Shown here piece after piece: positions 1 through 9,869 of a stretch of DNA of 64,000 nucleotides (position 1 is the stretch's first letter; every line of letters begins with the position of its first letter). Both the position numbers and the translations under genes were made by a program. Below the pieces are notes generated by a model. That model was not told the origin of the DNA, made no database searches, and worked only from the letters and a program-made list of their open reading frames with translations. This DNA comes from Dermanyssus gallinae (lineage: Eukaryota; Arthropoda; Arachnida; Mesostigmata; Dermanyssidae): assembly GCA_003439945.1 (NCBI GenBank), contig QVRM01004004.1:62001-126000 (forward strand). Reading direction: 5' to 3'.

Positions 1-2700
1 TGCGTCGTAATCGACTAAATGAATCAGGTTCATTTGCGATCAGTTATTGCTGCCACCCCGAGAAAATACTGCGTCTCTGTTTATACCACAGGGGCGGTCC
101 GGGTGAAACCTGTCGTCCTGCTTGCATATGCAGCTGTATCCGATGAAGAGTGCCGAAAGGTGAGGTTCGCGCCTAACCTTACAGTCCAACAATGACATCC
201 GCATCGTGGCCCACAGGTCAGACTCACGAACACCTCAGTGACTATTGTTGGGTAATGATACCGCCGCAGGCGTAGAGAGAAAGGCGTAGATTTTAGCAGT
301 GTCTGCTAAAATGTATGCGCAAACAAAACGCCGTTACGCATTGAGCATTGAGGCTAAGAGTCGAAGTGAATCAAATAGAAATCACTTTTCTTGCCAACAC
401 ACGGAGTTGGGAGTACTTTCTGGGGTATGTACAGAAGTAACACCACTTGGATAGATTCGTTTGGCCATGCGCTAGGTTTCTGTTTGTTCTGTGAGTGCGA
501 GTTTAGCTCTTTAGACCGGATTCGATCGGATATTGAAAAAATGGTGGGCGATGTCGGCCCGCCAAATCTAAGCCATGCATTAGACCTGGCGGGTCTAATG
601 TCTAATCTAAAAAAAACAACGGTTTCCAAAGATGTCTAAAACGACAGAATTATGATCATACAAATACGGGGGTGACCAGATAAACTGTTATTTAGATGAG
701 TCACATTAGTATGCGTCTATAACTGAGCGGATGTTGTCGATTCGCGTAACCTGCGTCGCCAACACCCATAAAATGGAGACTCAGCAGCACAAATCCCGCA
801 CACGACTGTGATTGACGGCGACGCGTTCACTTGATTACCTAATCAGGACAACTATCAAATATGTGGCAATTATACAATTACCAGAGCGGCTTACCTACGG
901 CTTCAAAATGCTTTAAAAGTATTTCACAGCGTAGGTTCGCGCAGCTAGAGCATTGTTTTAAACAACAGGGACATTGCGTAGGATCAAATCTCGTTCTGAC
1001 CAAATTATTTCTTTAATCTTGATCGAGAATCTGGTTGAGCGTTGCCCTGGTACAACGTGAATCTGCTGAAGAGATCCCACATGAGTTAAGTATGAGCAAA
1101 ATATGGCCTGGCTGAAAGGTAGGAACGGGGTTGCAATATAGTAGTATCCTACTATCTAACATTAGGAATTACTGAGTCACGTTGTGTTCAAAATTGATAA
1201 CCCGTTTGAAAAAAACCTTAAAGAAAAAGAAACTGCGGTCGTACCGAAGGAATTTACATAAGGGCAGAAGCTGAGAGGTCTAAGCCAAGTGTAAACCTCT
1301 TGAAAAAATGCATGCAAAGTCTGTGTTGTGCTTTTCTGCATAAGTGAATAACTGTTCTCTCTATCATAGGATCGGCCACTCTCCATTTTAAGAACAATCA
1401 GTCTATAGGTAAAACGCACTATACAATACAATTCCGTAACCTTATGCCAGAGCGAAAAGGAAAAGCAAATTCAAACGCGAAGTGGAGCAGTTGGTTCTTA
1501 CATGCAACGTGTGCTGTTTAATAAAAAAACATTATATCTACACCTGGAAGAGACTTCACGGGTACCAACATGTTATGAGTACAAACACTGTTTTTCAAAA
1601 GAAGTACTTCAAGTGCTTCTATCGATTGTGCTCGCAGCAATGCGCTAGGTACTACATAGTCCAATTCCCGGCCCTTAAGAGACAATTGTCGCATCTTCGC
1701 ACCTTTCACAGTAAAAGCAATATAACATTACATTTATTTCACGCATATTGACTATTCATATAACATTAAAACTTTTACTGGCGTCAGTTGCTCTCTGTAT
1801 GTCATTCTAGAGAGGCAGTGTTGCGATCTCTTCATAAGGGCTAGGCAGGCAGACGCAAGATACTATGTACACGCTTGAGAGCATAGTCGACAGATGCACT
1901 CTGTGATTTCCTCACGGAGGCATTGTTAGCAATAAACTACACATTTGTTATAGATGTGGCGATTGTCACGTGCACAACCGGGGATGAGAGGCGCAAAAAT
2001 ATTCAGGCCTTTTGTTGGATTTGTTCAACTTTGTTTTCGTATTCCGAGACAAAGCGGATCTTACCTGCATTGACAAGCAGAGTAATCGTTTCATGTACAT
2101 TGCAAACCACATTTAAAGCAAAGTAAAGTTTGCCTGAATGAGGTGTCTCCATACTCCGTCAAGACCATGCATCAGCCTTGGGATAATGTTGAGGTGAAGG
2201 AGTGCTACTGCCGTCAGGACAGTCGCCGGACGGCGTCAATCTTTCCATAAGAGAGACTAGAGCTGCGCGCACTGTTTCCACAGTGCGCAGTGAGGGTCGT
2301 CCCAGGATGATGGAGCTGAAACCCCGGACACCGGAAAAGGTTGACGAATTTCAAGGGTTGGCCGCCACAACGTATATTTGACAGCCAATCGATTTCCTCT
2401 TCTGAATTTCATAGCTTTGGCATTCATAGTGTGTCAGATTCTAATTTTATCACAATAACTCTTTTTTATTCCTGACAAGAACTACAGTTTCAGCCCTTTT
2501 GTCCGATAAGAAGCACCTCTGCCAGGGCAGTGATGCTCCTGGTCGCACTCAGGCCGTGATGAGTCTATGTCATTTATTTTTTTATTAATGTCTATTATAT
2601 TATTATATCCTTGTCTATTGTCAGTGATGCCCGTGCGGGGCTGCTATATTCTGCCTTACCCGCTGCTATACCTGCCTTACGCAACACATCCTGCGCACCC

Positions 2701-2703
<3 letters not shown>
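1..2703. other. No recognisable gene or mobile element
   Basis: I read all frames here and recognised no protein family. Open frames are under 105 codons, overlap on opposite strands and have no conserved motif. The only small structure noted is a 9-bp stem with a 4-nt loop (GCGCACTGT at 2267-2275 pairing with 2280-2288). The stretch is probably intergenic or intronic, or holds repeats too decayed to read by eye. Confidence 0.5.

Positions 2704-2731
<28 letters not shown>
2704..2731. repeat. (TA)n microsatellite, 5' flank of REL retrotransposon fragment
   Basis: A 28-bp run of alternating A and T. It abuts the first recognisable codons of the REL retrotransposon fragment, so the element's left edge lies inside or against a (TA)n tract. 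A second (TA)n tract follows the element's 3' end at 3621-3636. Confidence 0.9.
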
Positions 2732-2734
<3 letters not shown>

Positions 2735-3626
2735 CGAGCGCTTGGGAACCTCCATTGAGACCGCTACACAAGAGGCCGATTACTGGTCTCAACAACTACA
2801 CAACACGTTTGATGGGGCACATTTTAAAAAAGCACACAAAACGCCCTTTGTACATTACTGGATTAAGGGTATGCCCTACTTATCTGGTAAGGAGTATTTA
2901 AACTTACTAAAGCTTAGAATCAACGCACTACCAACGCGTGCCAGATTGGCCAGGGGACGCCCGGGCTACAACAAACGCTGTAGGCACGGGTGTCATGCGC
3001 CTGAGACGTTAGCTCATGTCGCTCAGATGTGCGATACAACGCACAAATAAACTATTAAAAGACATGACGACGTCTGTGATCGCGTGGCGCGTCTTCTCCG
3101 CAAAAGGGGTCATGAGGTGGTTCGTGAGCGAGTATTCCGTCGACCGGGCGCACCGGGTCTAATGCCCGATCTCGTCATAACAACACTAACCGAGGTCTGG
3201 GTTTTAGATGCCGAGGTTTGCGGCCCGAACAGGGACCTCGCAAAACCGCGGCAGGACAAGATCACCAAACATGGCGTCAAGTTCCTACGAGCGGCGCTCC
3301 CCGACCCGCAAAAACCTCGCAGATTCGGATCCATCACTATTTCTATGAGTGGTGTATGGGACTCTAAATCTGTGAGTACGCTCTTGGGGCTCGGCGTCAC
3401 GAAGAGGAATCTTATGGATCTTACCGTTTTAACGTTGCAAGGAGCCTTGAGGATATACCGCTCGCACCAGGTCCATAAGAGCGAGGGCTACCATCAAGCA
3501 AGGACACGGACAGCTGATCCTTAACCTCACGTGACACCTTTTTACCACCATTTTTATTAAGGCGAGCACTGCAGTGTGCAAACGTTTTGTAAATGATTAA
3601 TAAATCATCATAATATTTTCTATATA
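2732..3626 (+). mobile_element. 5'-truncated REL-type (R2/R4-like) non-LTR retrotransposon
   Basis: This fragment carries the C-terminal end of a restriction-like-endonuclease retrotransposon protein, a 3' UTR, and a 3' terminus that leads into (TA)n. The last ~53 bp (3574-3626) recur at 8715-8766 with about 90 percent identity, again followed by (TA)n, which fixes the 3' boundary. That terminus contains a small palindrome, AATGATTAATAAATCATT, able to form a 7-bp stem. (TA)n on both sides suggests insertion into a (TA)n microsatellite. Site-specific use of microsatellites is known in the R4 clade (Dong uses TAA repeats); assignment to that clade is inference. Confidence 0.75.
2742..3524 (+). 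pseudogene. REL retrotransposon C-terminal domain with in-frame stop
   Basis: The translation has the conserved block LRINALPTRARLARGRP, then a zinc-knuckle-like array (CRHGC, ETLAHV, C) and, downstream, MPDLVI and VWVLDAEV. These match the post-RT CCHC motif and the PD...D catalytic core of the restriction-like endonuclease of R2/R4-type elements, which nicks target DNA for target-primed reverse transcription. A single in-frame TAA at 3048-3050 separates two blocks that are otherwise in the same frame, just before the expected IKRHDDV continuation. The reverse transcriptase domain is missing because the copy is 5'-truncated at the microsatellite. The frame ends at 3522-3524. The family call is strong; the exact clade (R2, R4/Dong or NeSL) is not. 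Confidence 0.75.
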
Positions 3627-3636
3627 TATATATATA
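3621..3636. repeat. (TA)n microsatellite, 3' flank of REL element
   Basis: A 16-bp (TA)n run directly after the element's 3' terminus. The sequence beyond it, TAGTCCCTAAAAC, begins the Tc1-bearing segment. A Tc1 element could have entered a TA dinucleotide here, but I could not find a matching inverted terminal repeat at the far side. Confidence 0.85.
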
Positions 3637-3924
3637 GTCCCTAAAACAAATATATGGCCACCCATTTTTGCTTCATTTTACGCATTTATTATAACCACTC
3701 GTGTGAAGATCACAGTGATACATACTCACAAAGTAACAGTGTAGACTTCCATCGACATTTGTGGTCTCGGATTACTTTGAACGACGAGATTTCTACATTT
3801 AACACATCTACACCGCGAACAAATTATAATGCCACTAGCAAGATACATGTCTTAACGGGTGAATTAAGCGGACCTCCTACCAGAATTTTTTTCTTTGTTG
3901 AAACGATAGGTTTAGGCTGGCGCC

Positions 3925-4793
3925 TCATGGGTGACGAAAAGGCCCATGTCAAGGCTTATAAGGACATCGGCCTCTTTAATCGCGAAATTCCCCAAGTAGT
4001 GAATATCTTTGTTAATTTAGATAACAATAACGCCGTGTTCCGGGCGTCCAAATGCCATTTCGGAATGAAGCAAGCTGCAATTCTGAAGAAAACGTTAAAC
4101 TCTGTGCCCTTGGCGAGGACAATTGCGGCGGCGGCCGACGTGCAAACGAACGTCCGAAATGTGCAAAACTTCCTCTGGAAGACGCATTGGCTCACGAGAA
4201 AAACACAAGAAAAACAACGATTGACCGCTGACCGATGAAAGCTTGTCTTGGCTTCGCCCACGATACGATGTCATGGACCACTGAGTGACACAGAGTGCTA
4301 TTTTTGGATGAAAAAAGTTTAACTTTGATGAACCGGATCGATTTAACTATTATTTGCACGATGTCCACAAGGAAGAATGAATTTTGTCAAAACGCCACTT
4401 AGGTGGCGGTTCAGTGGTGATCTGGGCCGCTGGCGGGTATCATACGACGCGCTATAGGGATTTACTAAAAGAGCAATCGGCGCATTTTGAGCTGATGGGA
4501 GAACCAGACTTCGTTTTTCAACACGATAACGCCCCGATTTACACCGCCAGGCTGATCGGAGGCTGGTTCGACCCACGTCACATTGAGGTCCTTCACTGGC
4601 CTGCAGTCTCACCTGATCTTAATATCATCCAGAATGTGTGGAGCTGGCTCGCACGATAAGTTTACACCGACGAAAAACAATTTTCGAGGCTTGGGACGAG
4701 CTCTTACAGGACGTCATCCAAACATTGTTCAACACTATACCAAACCGCATTTTTGAGGTTATCTGAGTTAACGGGAAGTTCACTGAGTATTAA
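3925..4793 (+). pseudogene. Decayed Tc1-like transposase
   Basis: Three frame-shifted pieces follow the order of a Tc1 transposase. From ~3927, DEKAHVKAYKDIGLFNREI is the first N-terminal helix-turn-helix, followed by a second DNA-binding segment to ~4170. At 4290-4330, VLFLDEK carries the first catalytic Asp, then a frameshift and a region resembling FNFDEPDRFNYYLHDVHKEE. From 4384, KRHLGGGSVVIW, VFQHDNAPIYTA (second Asp) and LHWPAVSPDLNIIQNVW follow, and the C-terminal NRIFEVI and NGKFTEY end at the TAA at 4791-4793. The third catalytic residue, normally Glu in the IENVW motif, is Gln here. Several stops and frameshifts make the copy dead. Full-length Tc1 transposases are about 340 residues, which fits this span. 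Confidence 0.8.
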
Positions 4794-5073
4794 GTATAGT
4801 TGCTGGGTGCCGTGAAATGAGGCCAAACGCCGTTAATCCGCTTAATTCACTCGTTAAGACGTGAATCTTGCTAGCGGCATTATAATTTGTTCACGGTGTA
4901 GCTGTGCCAAATGTAGAAATCTTGTGGTACAAAGTAATCCAAGACCCCAAATGTCCATGGAAGCGTCCGCTGTTACTCTGTGAGCATGTATCACTGTGAT
5001 CTTTACACGATTGGTTATACTAAATGCGTGAAATGTGGCAAACATTTGTGGCCCTATATTTTGTTTAGGAACG

Positions 5074-5117
5074 GCGTTTCTAAAGACAAACGGCCGATCG
5101 TTTGTCTTTAGAAACGC
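5074..5117. repeat. Perfect 19-bp inverted repeat (hairpin)
   Basis: The arm GCGTTTCTAAAGACAAACG (5074-5092) is exactly inverted at 5099-5117 around the 6-nt loop GCCGAT. No coding or element context was identified around it. A perfect 19-bp stem is unlikely by chance and suggests a recent foldback or a cruciform-forming site. Confidence 0.9.
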
Positions 5118-6480
5118 TTCGCCGCGTGGACGTCTTGCGCCTTGTAGACTGATGGTCGTCAAAGTCAAAGCCTATGATGACACCGGTGACGAAGGCGAGA
5201 AGCACGGCGTCTCGTTATCGTCATCGTCCTCAATGTTTTTGCCCCTACTAGTGTTACTGCTCCTATAGCTCCCACTACGACTACTACGACCGCTACAGGG
5301 CAGCCCCTAATGCCCAAATGCGCGCATGCTGCTGCAGCTGATGTAGTTGCTGTTGCAACATCATCCGGGACACGGAGTCTTTCTGCATGACATCGCATTG
5401 ATGCAGCCGGGCATGCTGACTATGGAACTGATGGGTGGGTGGGTGGATGGTTGTGGGGGTCGGTTGCTCGGTGTAGGCGACGCAGAGATAGAGAGAGATG
5501 TATCGAGATTGAGAGACTGGAAGGGAATCTCTCCCATACAGAGGGAGAAAGAGACTATGGGGAAGATGGGATAGGAGGGGAAGGCTAGGCGAGAGGAAAG
5601 GTTGACTACTGACTGGACCTGCTAGACGACATGCGGCAGAAAGTGGGCCGGAAAAGTATTCCTGCTACCGCGGGAATAGAAGAAGACAAGAGCCCACCTG
5701 ATATGGTGTACTACTTATTTATATTCGTCGACGGTGGCCGTAGTATCGGAACCCGTCCCCCCTACCTACCTCTTTAGCTTGGCTGCGGTTGCGCGCGGCT
5801 GCTATACGTTCTGCATCGCTATCGCCCTATCGCTTTTTGTCTACGTATAATATGGGGGACACCTTCGAGCACGTTGTCGTCAATTGTTGTTGTTGTTGTT
5901 GTTGTCGTCGTCGTGGTGGTTGTAGTTGCCATTATTGTTGTTGTTGTCGTTGTCGTCGTCGTCGTGGTCGTTGTCACCGGTGCCCACGCTGCTACGCAAA
6001 ACCCACCTTCGATGTAGATGGGAAACCTCAAGTAGCTTCTCCCAGACAAGGTGTCACACCGAGGTGGTGGTGGTGGCTTCTGTTGTTGCTGCGCCTGGCG
6101 CCGCGACCGCTGCTGCTGTTGCTGCTGTCGTGATGGTGAGGGGATGCGGTAGTTCCGCAGACCTGCCTCACTGCTGCTATCTGCGGTTGGAGCTGCAGGT
6201 TGGGGAGAAGATTGGGCTGGAGGTGGCGGCGGTGGCGGCGGCGAAGAACGTTGGGGTTGGAAGCGGAGAAGCCGGCACTCTGGGCGACAGTTCCCCGACG
6301 CAATGCGGCTGAATGCATAATACAATACGCTGCCAACGACGACAAGAGAGAGAGAGAGAGAGAGAACCTAGGCTGGCTGGTTATATCGGGTGCAGTCAGG
6401 GCAGACGGCGACCGAGCGACCGACCGACCGACCCCGCCATAATGCCGTTCGCAAGCAAGCGGTTTTGCACAAAGATACTA
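5118..6480. other. GC-rich segment with triplet and GA microsatellites
   Basis: The segment holds (TTG/TCG)n at ~5885-5975, (CTG)n at ~6108-6130, (GA)n at ~6345-6365 and (CCGA)n at ~6411-6432. Open frames on both strands are poly-T, poly-Q or poly-C artefacts. I see no protein domain. It resembles other GC-rich blocks in the window and could be host regulatory or intronic DNA. Confidence 0.5.
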
Positions 6481-6739
6481 TAGATAGAGACATAAGGGCA
6501 AGGGAGATGAGAGGCGGAACAAGATGAGCACTACCTTCATCTTAGTCGATCCTATCTGTCTATCTATCGCACAAAAGACAAACTCTGCCCACATATGGCC
6601 CACGTACACACGCACAGAGTGCTCAGACAGAGTGATGAAGTCTAACGGGGCCACCCTTCTTGAGTCAGCAGTCAGACGTGCAACGCTCGACACACGTACG
6701 CCGCCGCGACGCATAAAAATCATATAAATCATGGCGGCA

Positions 6740-8190
6740 CAATTCGATAGAAAGGGTACATTTCATATACATGCACCTATGAGGGCGTCACGTGTAATGC
6801 ACGTGCTTTTATACTCATGGACGCTGTTTAGCAAACTGTTCGCTGTTAACCCAAATAGGTCATGATCGCGGTGATCACTACAATCGAGGTTATTACGGTG
6901 TCGCTAGAGCTTCATCATCTAGCACTTCCGCATTGTGTAACAATTTTATGTTACAAAATTTATGAACATGGTTTTGTAACGTAAATATATAATCTACTTT
7001 TAAATGTATTAAATGAATAATTAATTCTACAATTATAAAAAAAGTAAACAACTAAATACGAAATTGCTTAAGCTACCTTCCTGTAGGTATCTAATAACGC
7101 ATAATGACGCGTTTTTTAAAGAAAAACGATAAATTCATTTATATAACTTTCTTATGCTAGCACCTTGGAGCAAACAATTGTCCCCCGCGCGAATGTGTGA
7201 TTATGATTGCGGACACAAATGCGGATCTAGCCACCGTGGCCGCGTCCGGCACACCTAGGCCGCTTTAGATAAAATTATAATTAAAATAATTTCAAATTCC
7301 AATTTCATTCCTGCTAAAGGTTATATCGTGACTAATAATACAAACCATTTTAATGAATTGCTGAGCTACACAAGAAGCATGTCTACACATTCTGTATAGC
7401 GTCAGGGTCTAATCTGCAAGTAATGGCGTCAGAGTCGCAGGCCATCTTTGTCACACCGTCCCGCTGACAAAGTTCCTACTTTCATTCATGATCCTAAGTG
7501 CTTACGAAGTAGATATAGTTACTGAGATATAATACTGGCAGGATAATTACTAGCGGTTACTTTGAATACTGTCCGCGTGATCCCACAATTCTCGAGTGGC
7601 GTCGTCTTTGTCTTATTAGTCATTAAAGTCATTAAAATGTTTGCCTTAACAATTTAAACGTAAAATGAGTTCTATACATGCACGAAACACGGTAGAGATT
7701 ACCTAAGTACTACCACGCTTAGGGGAAACTGTGTGCTTTGTTTATGGAGGTTATCCCTTCCTTGCCAAGTACATACAAGCAGAAAGCGCCATAACAAGTT
7801 TGTGCTAGTTCTGAACATTTCCTTATGATAGACACGTAACGTTAGTACTGCGGCTGCAAGGTACGCCGGCGTAGATTCATCAGGATTTAGAAAGTTTTAA
7901 AATTGCAAGTCTGGCAAGTCCGTAGGGCTGAGCTCAAAAGTTTAGACATTTATCACGAAAGAGGCCTAGCAAGGCTGTGCGAATTTGTTGTGGCCAGTTC
8001 CTTGCTTGCCTTCTCTCTTTTCTCTATCTATTTCCCCTCTGTATATGACAAATTTACACTTAGCACATGGTGTACGTAGCGGACGCACTTCGTAAATAAG
8101 GGGGTATGTAGCTTGTATGCTTGCACGACCTCACGTATTCTAAGCAGGCCAGTAACTTACGTGTAACCAGCTTTAGAAGAACAAATACTA
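6740..8190. other. AT-rich segment without recognisable gene
   Basis: No open frame of note and no recognisable repeat. One 9-bp inverted pair, GTTACAAAA and TTTTGTAAC, occurs near 6951-6980. Nothing else was seen. Confidence 0.5.
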
Positions 8191-8194
8191 TGGA

Positions 8195-8290
8195 TGGCGA
8201 CGTGATCTAGGTGTCTAGATCTGCTTGTCATCCACTGGAATGTCGCCAGTTCGATCCCTGTTGTTGATAAACTTTTTCGAGTGATTTTTA
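8195..8290 (+). mobile_element. tRNA-derived SINE, family II, copy a
   Basis: An A-box-like GGCGACGTGATCTAGG is followed about 50 bp later by a B-box-like AGTTCGATCCC and then CTGTTGTTGATAAACTTTTTCGAG. The same order (box A, TGTCATCnAC, TGTCGCC, box B, CTGTTnTTGATnnA) recurs at 57357-57455 and 61650-61750. The missing acceptor-stem complementarity and the conserved non-tRNA tail make this a SINE and not a tRNA gene. Confidence 0.6.
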
Positions 8291-8666
8291 CGAGTAGATG
8301 ATTAAAGTGATTTTAGTTCATATAGGTTAAGCGAATATTATATACATATAGATCCTATCCGTAGGGGTTTAAGTTTGTTGTCACTATTTAGATCAAAGTA
8401 GCACACCGAACGGCGACCTCTAGATGTAACTAACATGCCGCCAACCGCCGCTGTAGCATCTGCTGGAGACTTATGAAAGAACCGCGTACCGTTGGTGGCA
8501 ATGTGAATTAAAACGCCCGTAGGTTGGCCGGATGGTGACAAATCACGAACGTGATCGATAAGTCGGTAATCTATCTACAGCGACCAATGCGAGGCAGTAA
8601 AACGCTGCTTTCTGGCTACACAGCAGAGGAAGGTAACTGCTGTGAAACGTTCATATAAATATACTC

Positions 8667-8667
<1 letters not shown>

Positions 8668-8703
<36 letters not shown>
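8668..8703. repeat. (TA)n microsatellite left of REL 3'-end copy
   Basis: A 36-bp alternating AT run ending about 12 bp before the conserved REL 3' terminus. Confidence 0.9.
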
Positions 8704-8707
<4 letters not shown>

Positions 8708-8714
8708 AATATAG

Positions 8715-8762
8715 GTGTGCAAACGTATTGTAAATGATTAATAAATCATTACAAAATGTTCT

Positions 8763-8766
<4 letters not shown>
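8715..8766 (+). mobile_element. Extremely 5'-truncated REL retrotransposon 3' end
   Basis: These 52 bp (GTGTGCAAACG...GATTAATAAATCAT...TTCTATA) match 3574-3626, the 3' terminus of the REL element, with about five or six differences. Like that copy it runs into (TA)n, and here too (TA)n lies just upstream. Only the tail was inserted, as expected from abortive target-primed reverse transcription. Confidence 0.7.

Positions 8767-8818
<52 letters not shown>
8767..8818. repeat. (TA)n microsatellite right of REL 3'-end copy
   Basis: A 52-bp alternating AT run immediately after the REL 3' terminus, longer than the matching 16-bp tract at 3621-3636. Confidence 0.9.
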
Positions 8819-8824
<6 letters not shown>

Positions 8825-9257
8825 TATATGTTTAAAGATTCTGATATATACGCTGCAGCTTCCCAGGGACTACAGGAGCTAAGCTAGCTGGCAAGCACAA
8901 GTGTGGTACACATTTGTGACTATTGTACACCCGACGGTCGTTCTCGCGTAGGCGGATCTATCGGCGTATGTACTTTTCGCGCCAGACGGCAAACCCTGTC
9001 ACATAATGACTGGCCATCGCAACTCTGCAAGCAGTCATCCTTGCTGTTGTTTTCGTTGTCAAAAGGTGTGCCCGTTCGCGTGGTCGATTTTCGCCCGCCC
9101 AGGATGTGCCCGTCCACGGGCCGGTCCGGGACGAGCTTAGAAGGTATATCGAATGCCTGGCGTTAACCTGGCGTGCCTAAACCAGCGCCAGACCGCTAAC
9201 AATTGCCCGCTATAAAAACGATTCGTTCGATTCCGCTTAAAAATGACCTCGTTGTAG
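8819..9257. other. Left flank of the nested retrotransposon complex
   Basis: No recognisable gene. This is the sequence into which element A's 3' end was joined on the minus strand. I could not match a target-site duplication between this flank and the region beyond 16.9 kb. Confidence 0.4.
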
Positions 9258-9549
9258 CAATCAATCAATCAATCAATCAAATGCACCTTTATTTAGTCAA
9301 AGGGGGGACAATATTTACATTTTAGAAACCGTTACCTAGATACATACAATAGTCAGTTTACTTGTGTGGCGACATTTGCACTGTTAGCGCTTTAAGTTCT
9401 TATTGCCCTCGCCATCCGCCACGAAAACATGTTATTTACACGATCTGTCCTGGCAATTTGTTTCGACGAGATGGTGTTACCGCTTCTAAGATTGTTCAAC
9501 CGAATGCTAAAATAATTTGACTTATTTGATGAGTTTATAATACGATTGA
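9258..9549 (-). mobile_element. 3' end of element A (CR1-like), separated by element B
   Basis: On the minus strand this encodes the last ~47 residues of a CR1-like ORF2. It includes NNMFSWRMARAIRT and ends at a TAA at 9392-9394, followed by a ~110-bp 3' UTR and a (TTGA)n tail (plus strand 9258-9280). The C-terminus matches that of the element at 36.4-37.7 kb (INNTFSWRVPRSLRSRQT). The segment starts at the same TTATAATACGATTGA where the minus-strand frame at 14215-16893 is broken, in the same codon phase, so it is the missing end of that element. Confidence 0.85.
9535..9549. repeat. 15-bp target-site duplication, left copy
   Basis: TTATAATACGATTGA here is identical to 14244-14258. The two copies exactly bound element B. 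In element A this site encodes the Asn-Arg-Ile-Ile stretch near the ORF2 C-terminus. Confidence 0.93.
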
Positions 9550-9869
9550 TTTAGTTTCGGTTTCGGTTTCGACCGGCAAGCATCGACGCTGATCGCTGTC
9601 GTCGATTTTCGGCATTTTTGTAGGTTTTCACCCTGAATAACCCCTCAGCTAGTGCCAAAACGTGTGTGCAGTTGTGACCCGGAATGCCGTGCAGTCGGAG
9701 ATACAGTGAAAAGTGAAGGTTCATTAGTGCCAGGCCCTAATTTCTTGGAAAGGAATTCGCGAAGCACGACTAGCAGTCTTGGTGTGGCATAACAGTGGAC
9801 TAAGTGTCTAGAGCCATCCTTCTATGACTTCTCTCGGCAACATCCATACACCCGCATCGTGTCTGGCAA
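9550..9869 (+). promoter_or_regulatory. Element B 5' UTR / presumptive internal promoter
   Basis: This is the sequence between the left duplication and the ORF1 start. It opens with a triple GTTTCG motif (9554-9571). Non-LTR elements of this type usually carry an internal promoter here. That role is inferred from position only; I see no TATA box. Confidence 0.45.

Noticed and set aside
3110..3400. Minus-strand 96-codon frame within the REL element
   Set aside because: Shadow of the plus-strand endonuclease-coding region.
3621..4810. Full Tc1 element with terminal inverted repeats
   Set aside because: TAGTCCCTAAAACAAATAT after (TA)n looks like a possible left end, but no inverted match was found after 4793.
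5819..6325. 168-codon minus frame rich in Pro, Gln and Thr
   Set aside because: Encoded by TTG, CTG and GTG repeats, with equally long frames on the other strand.
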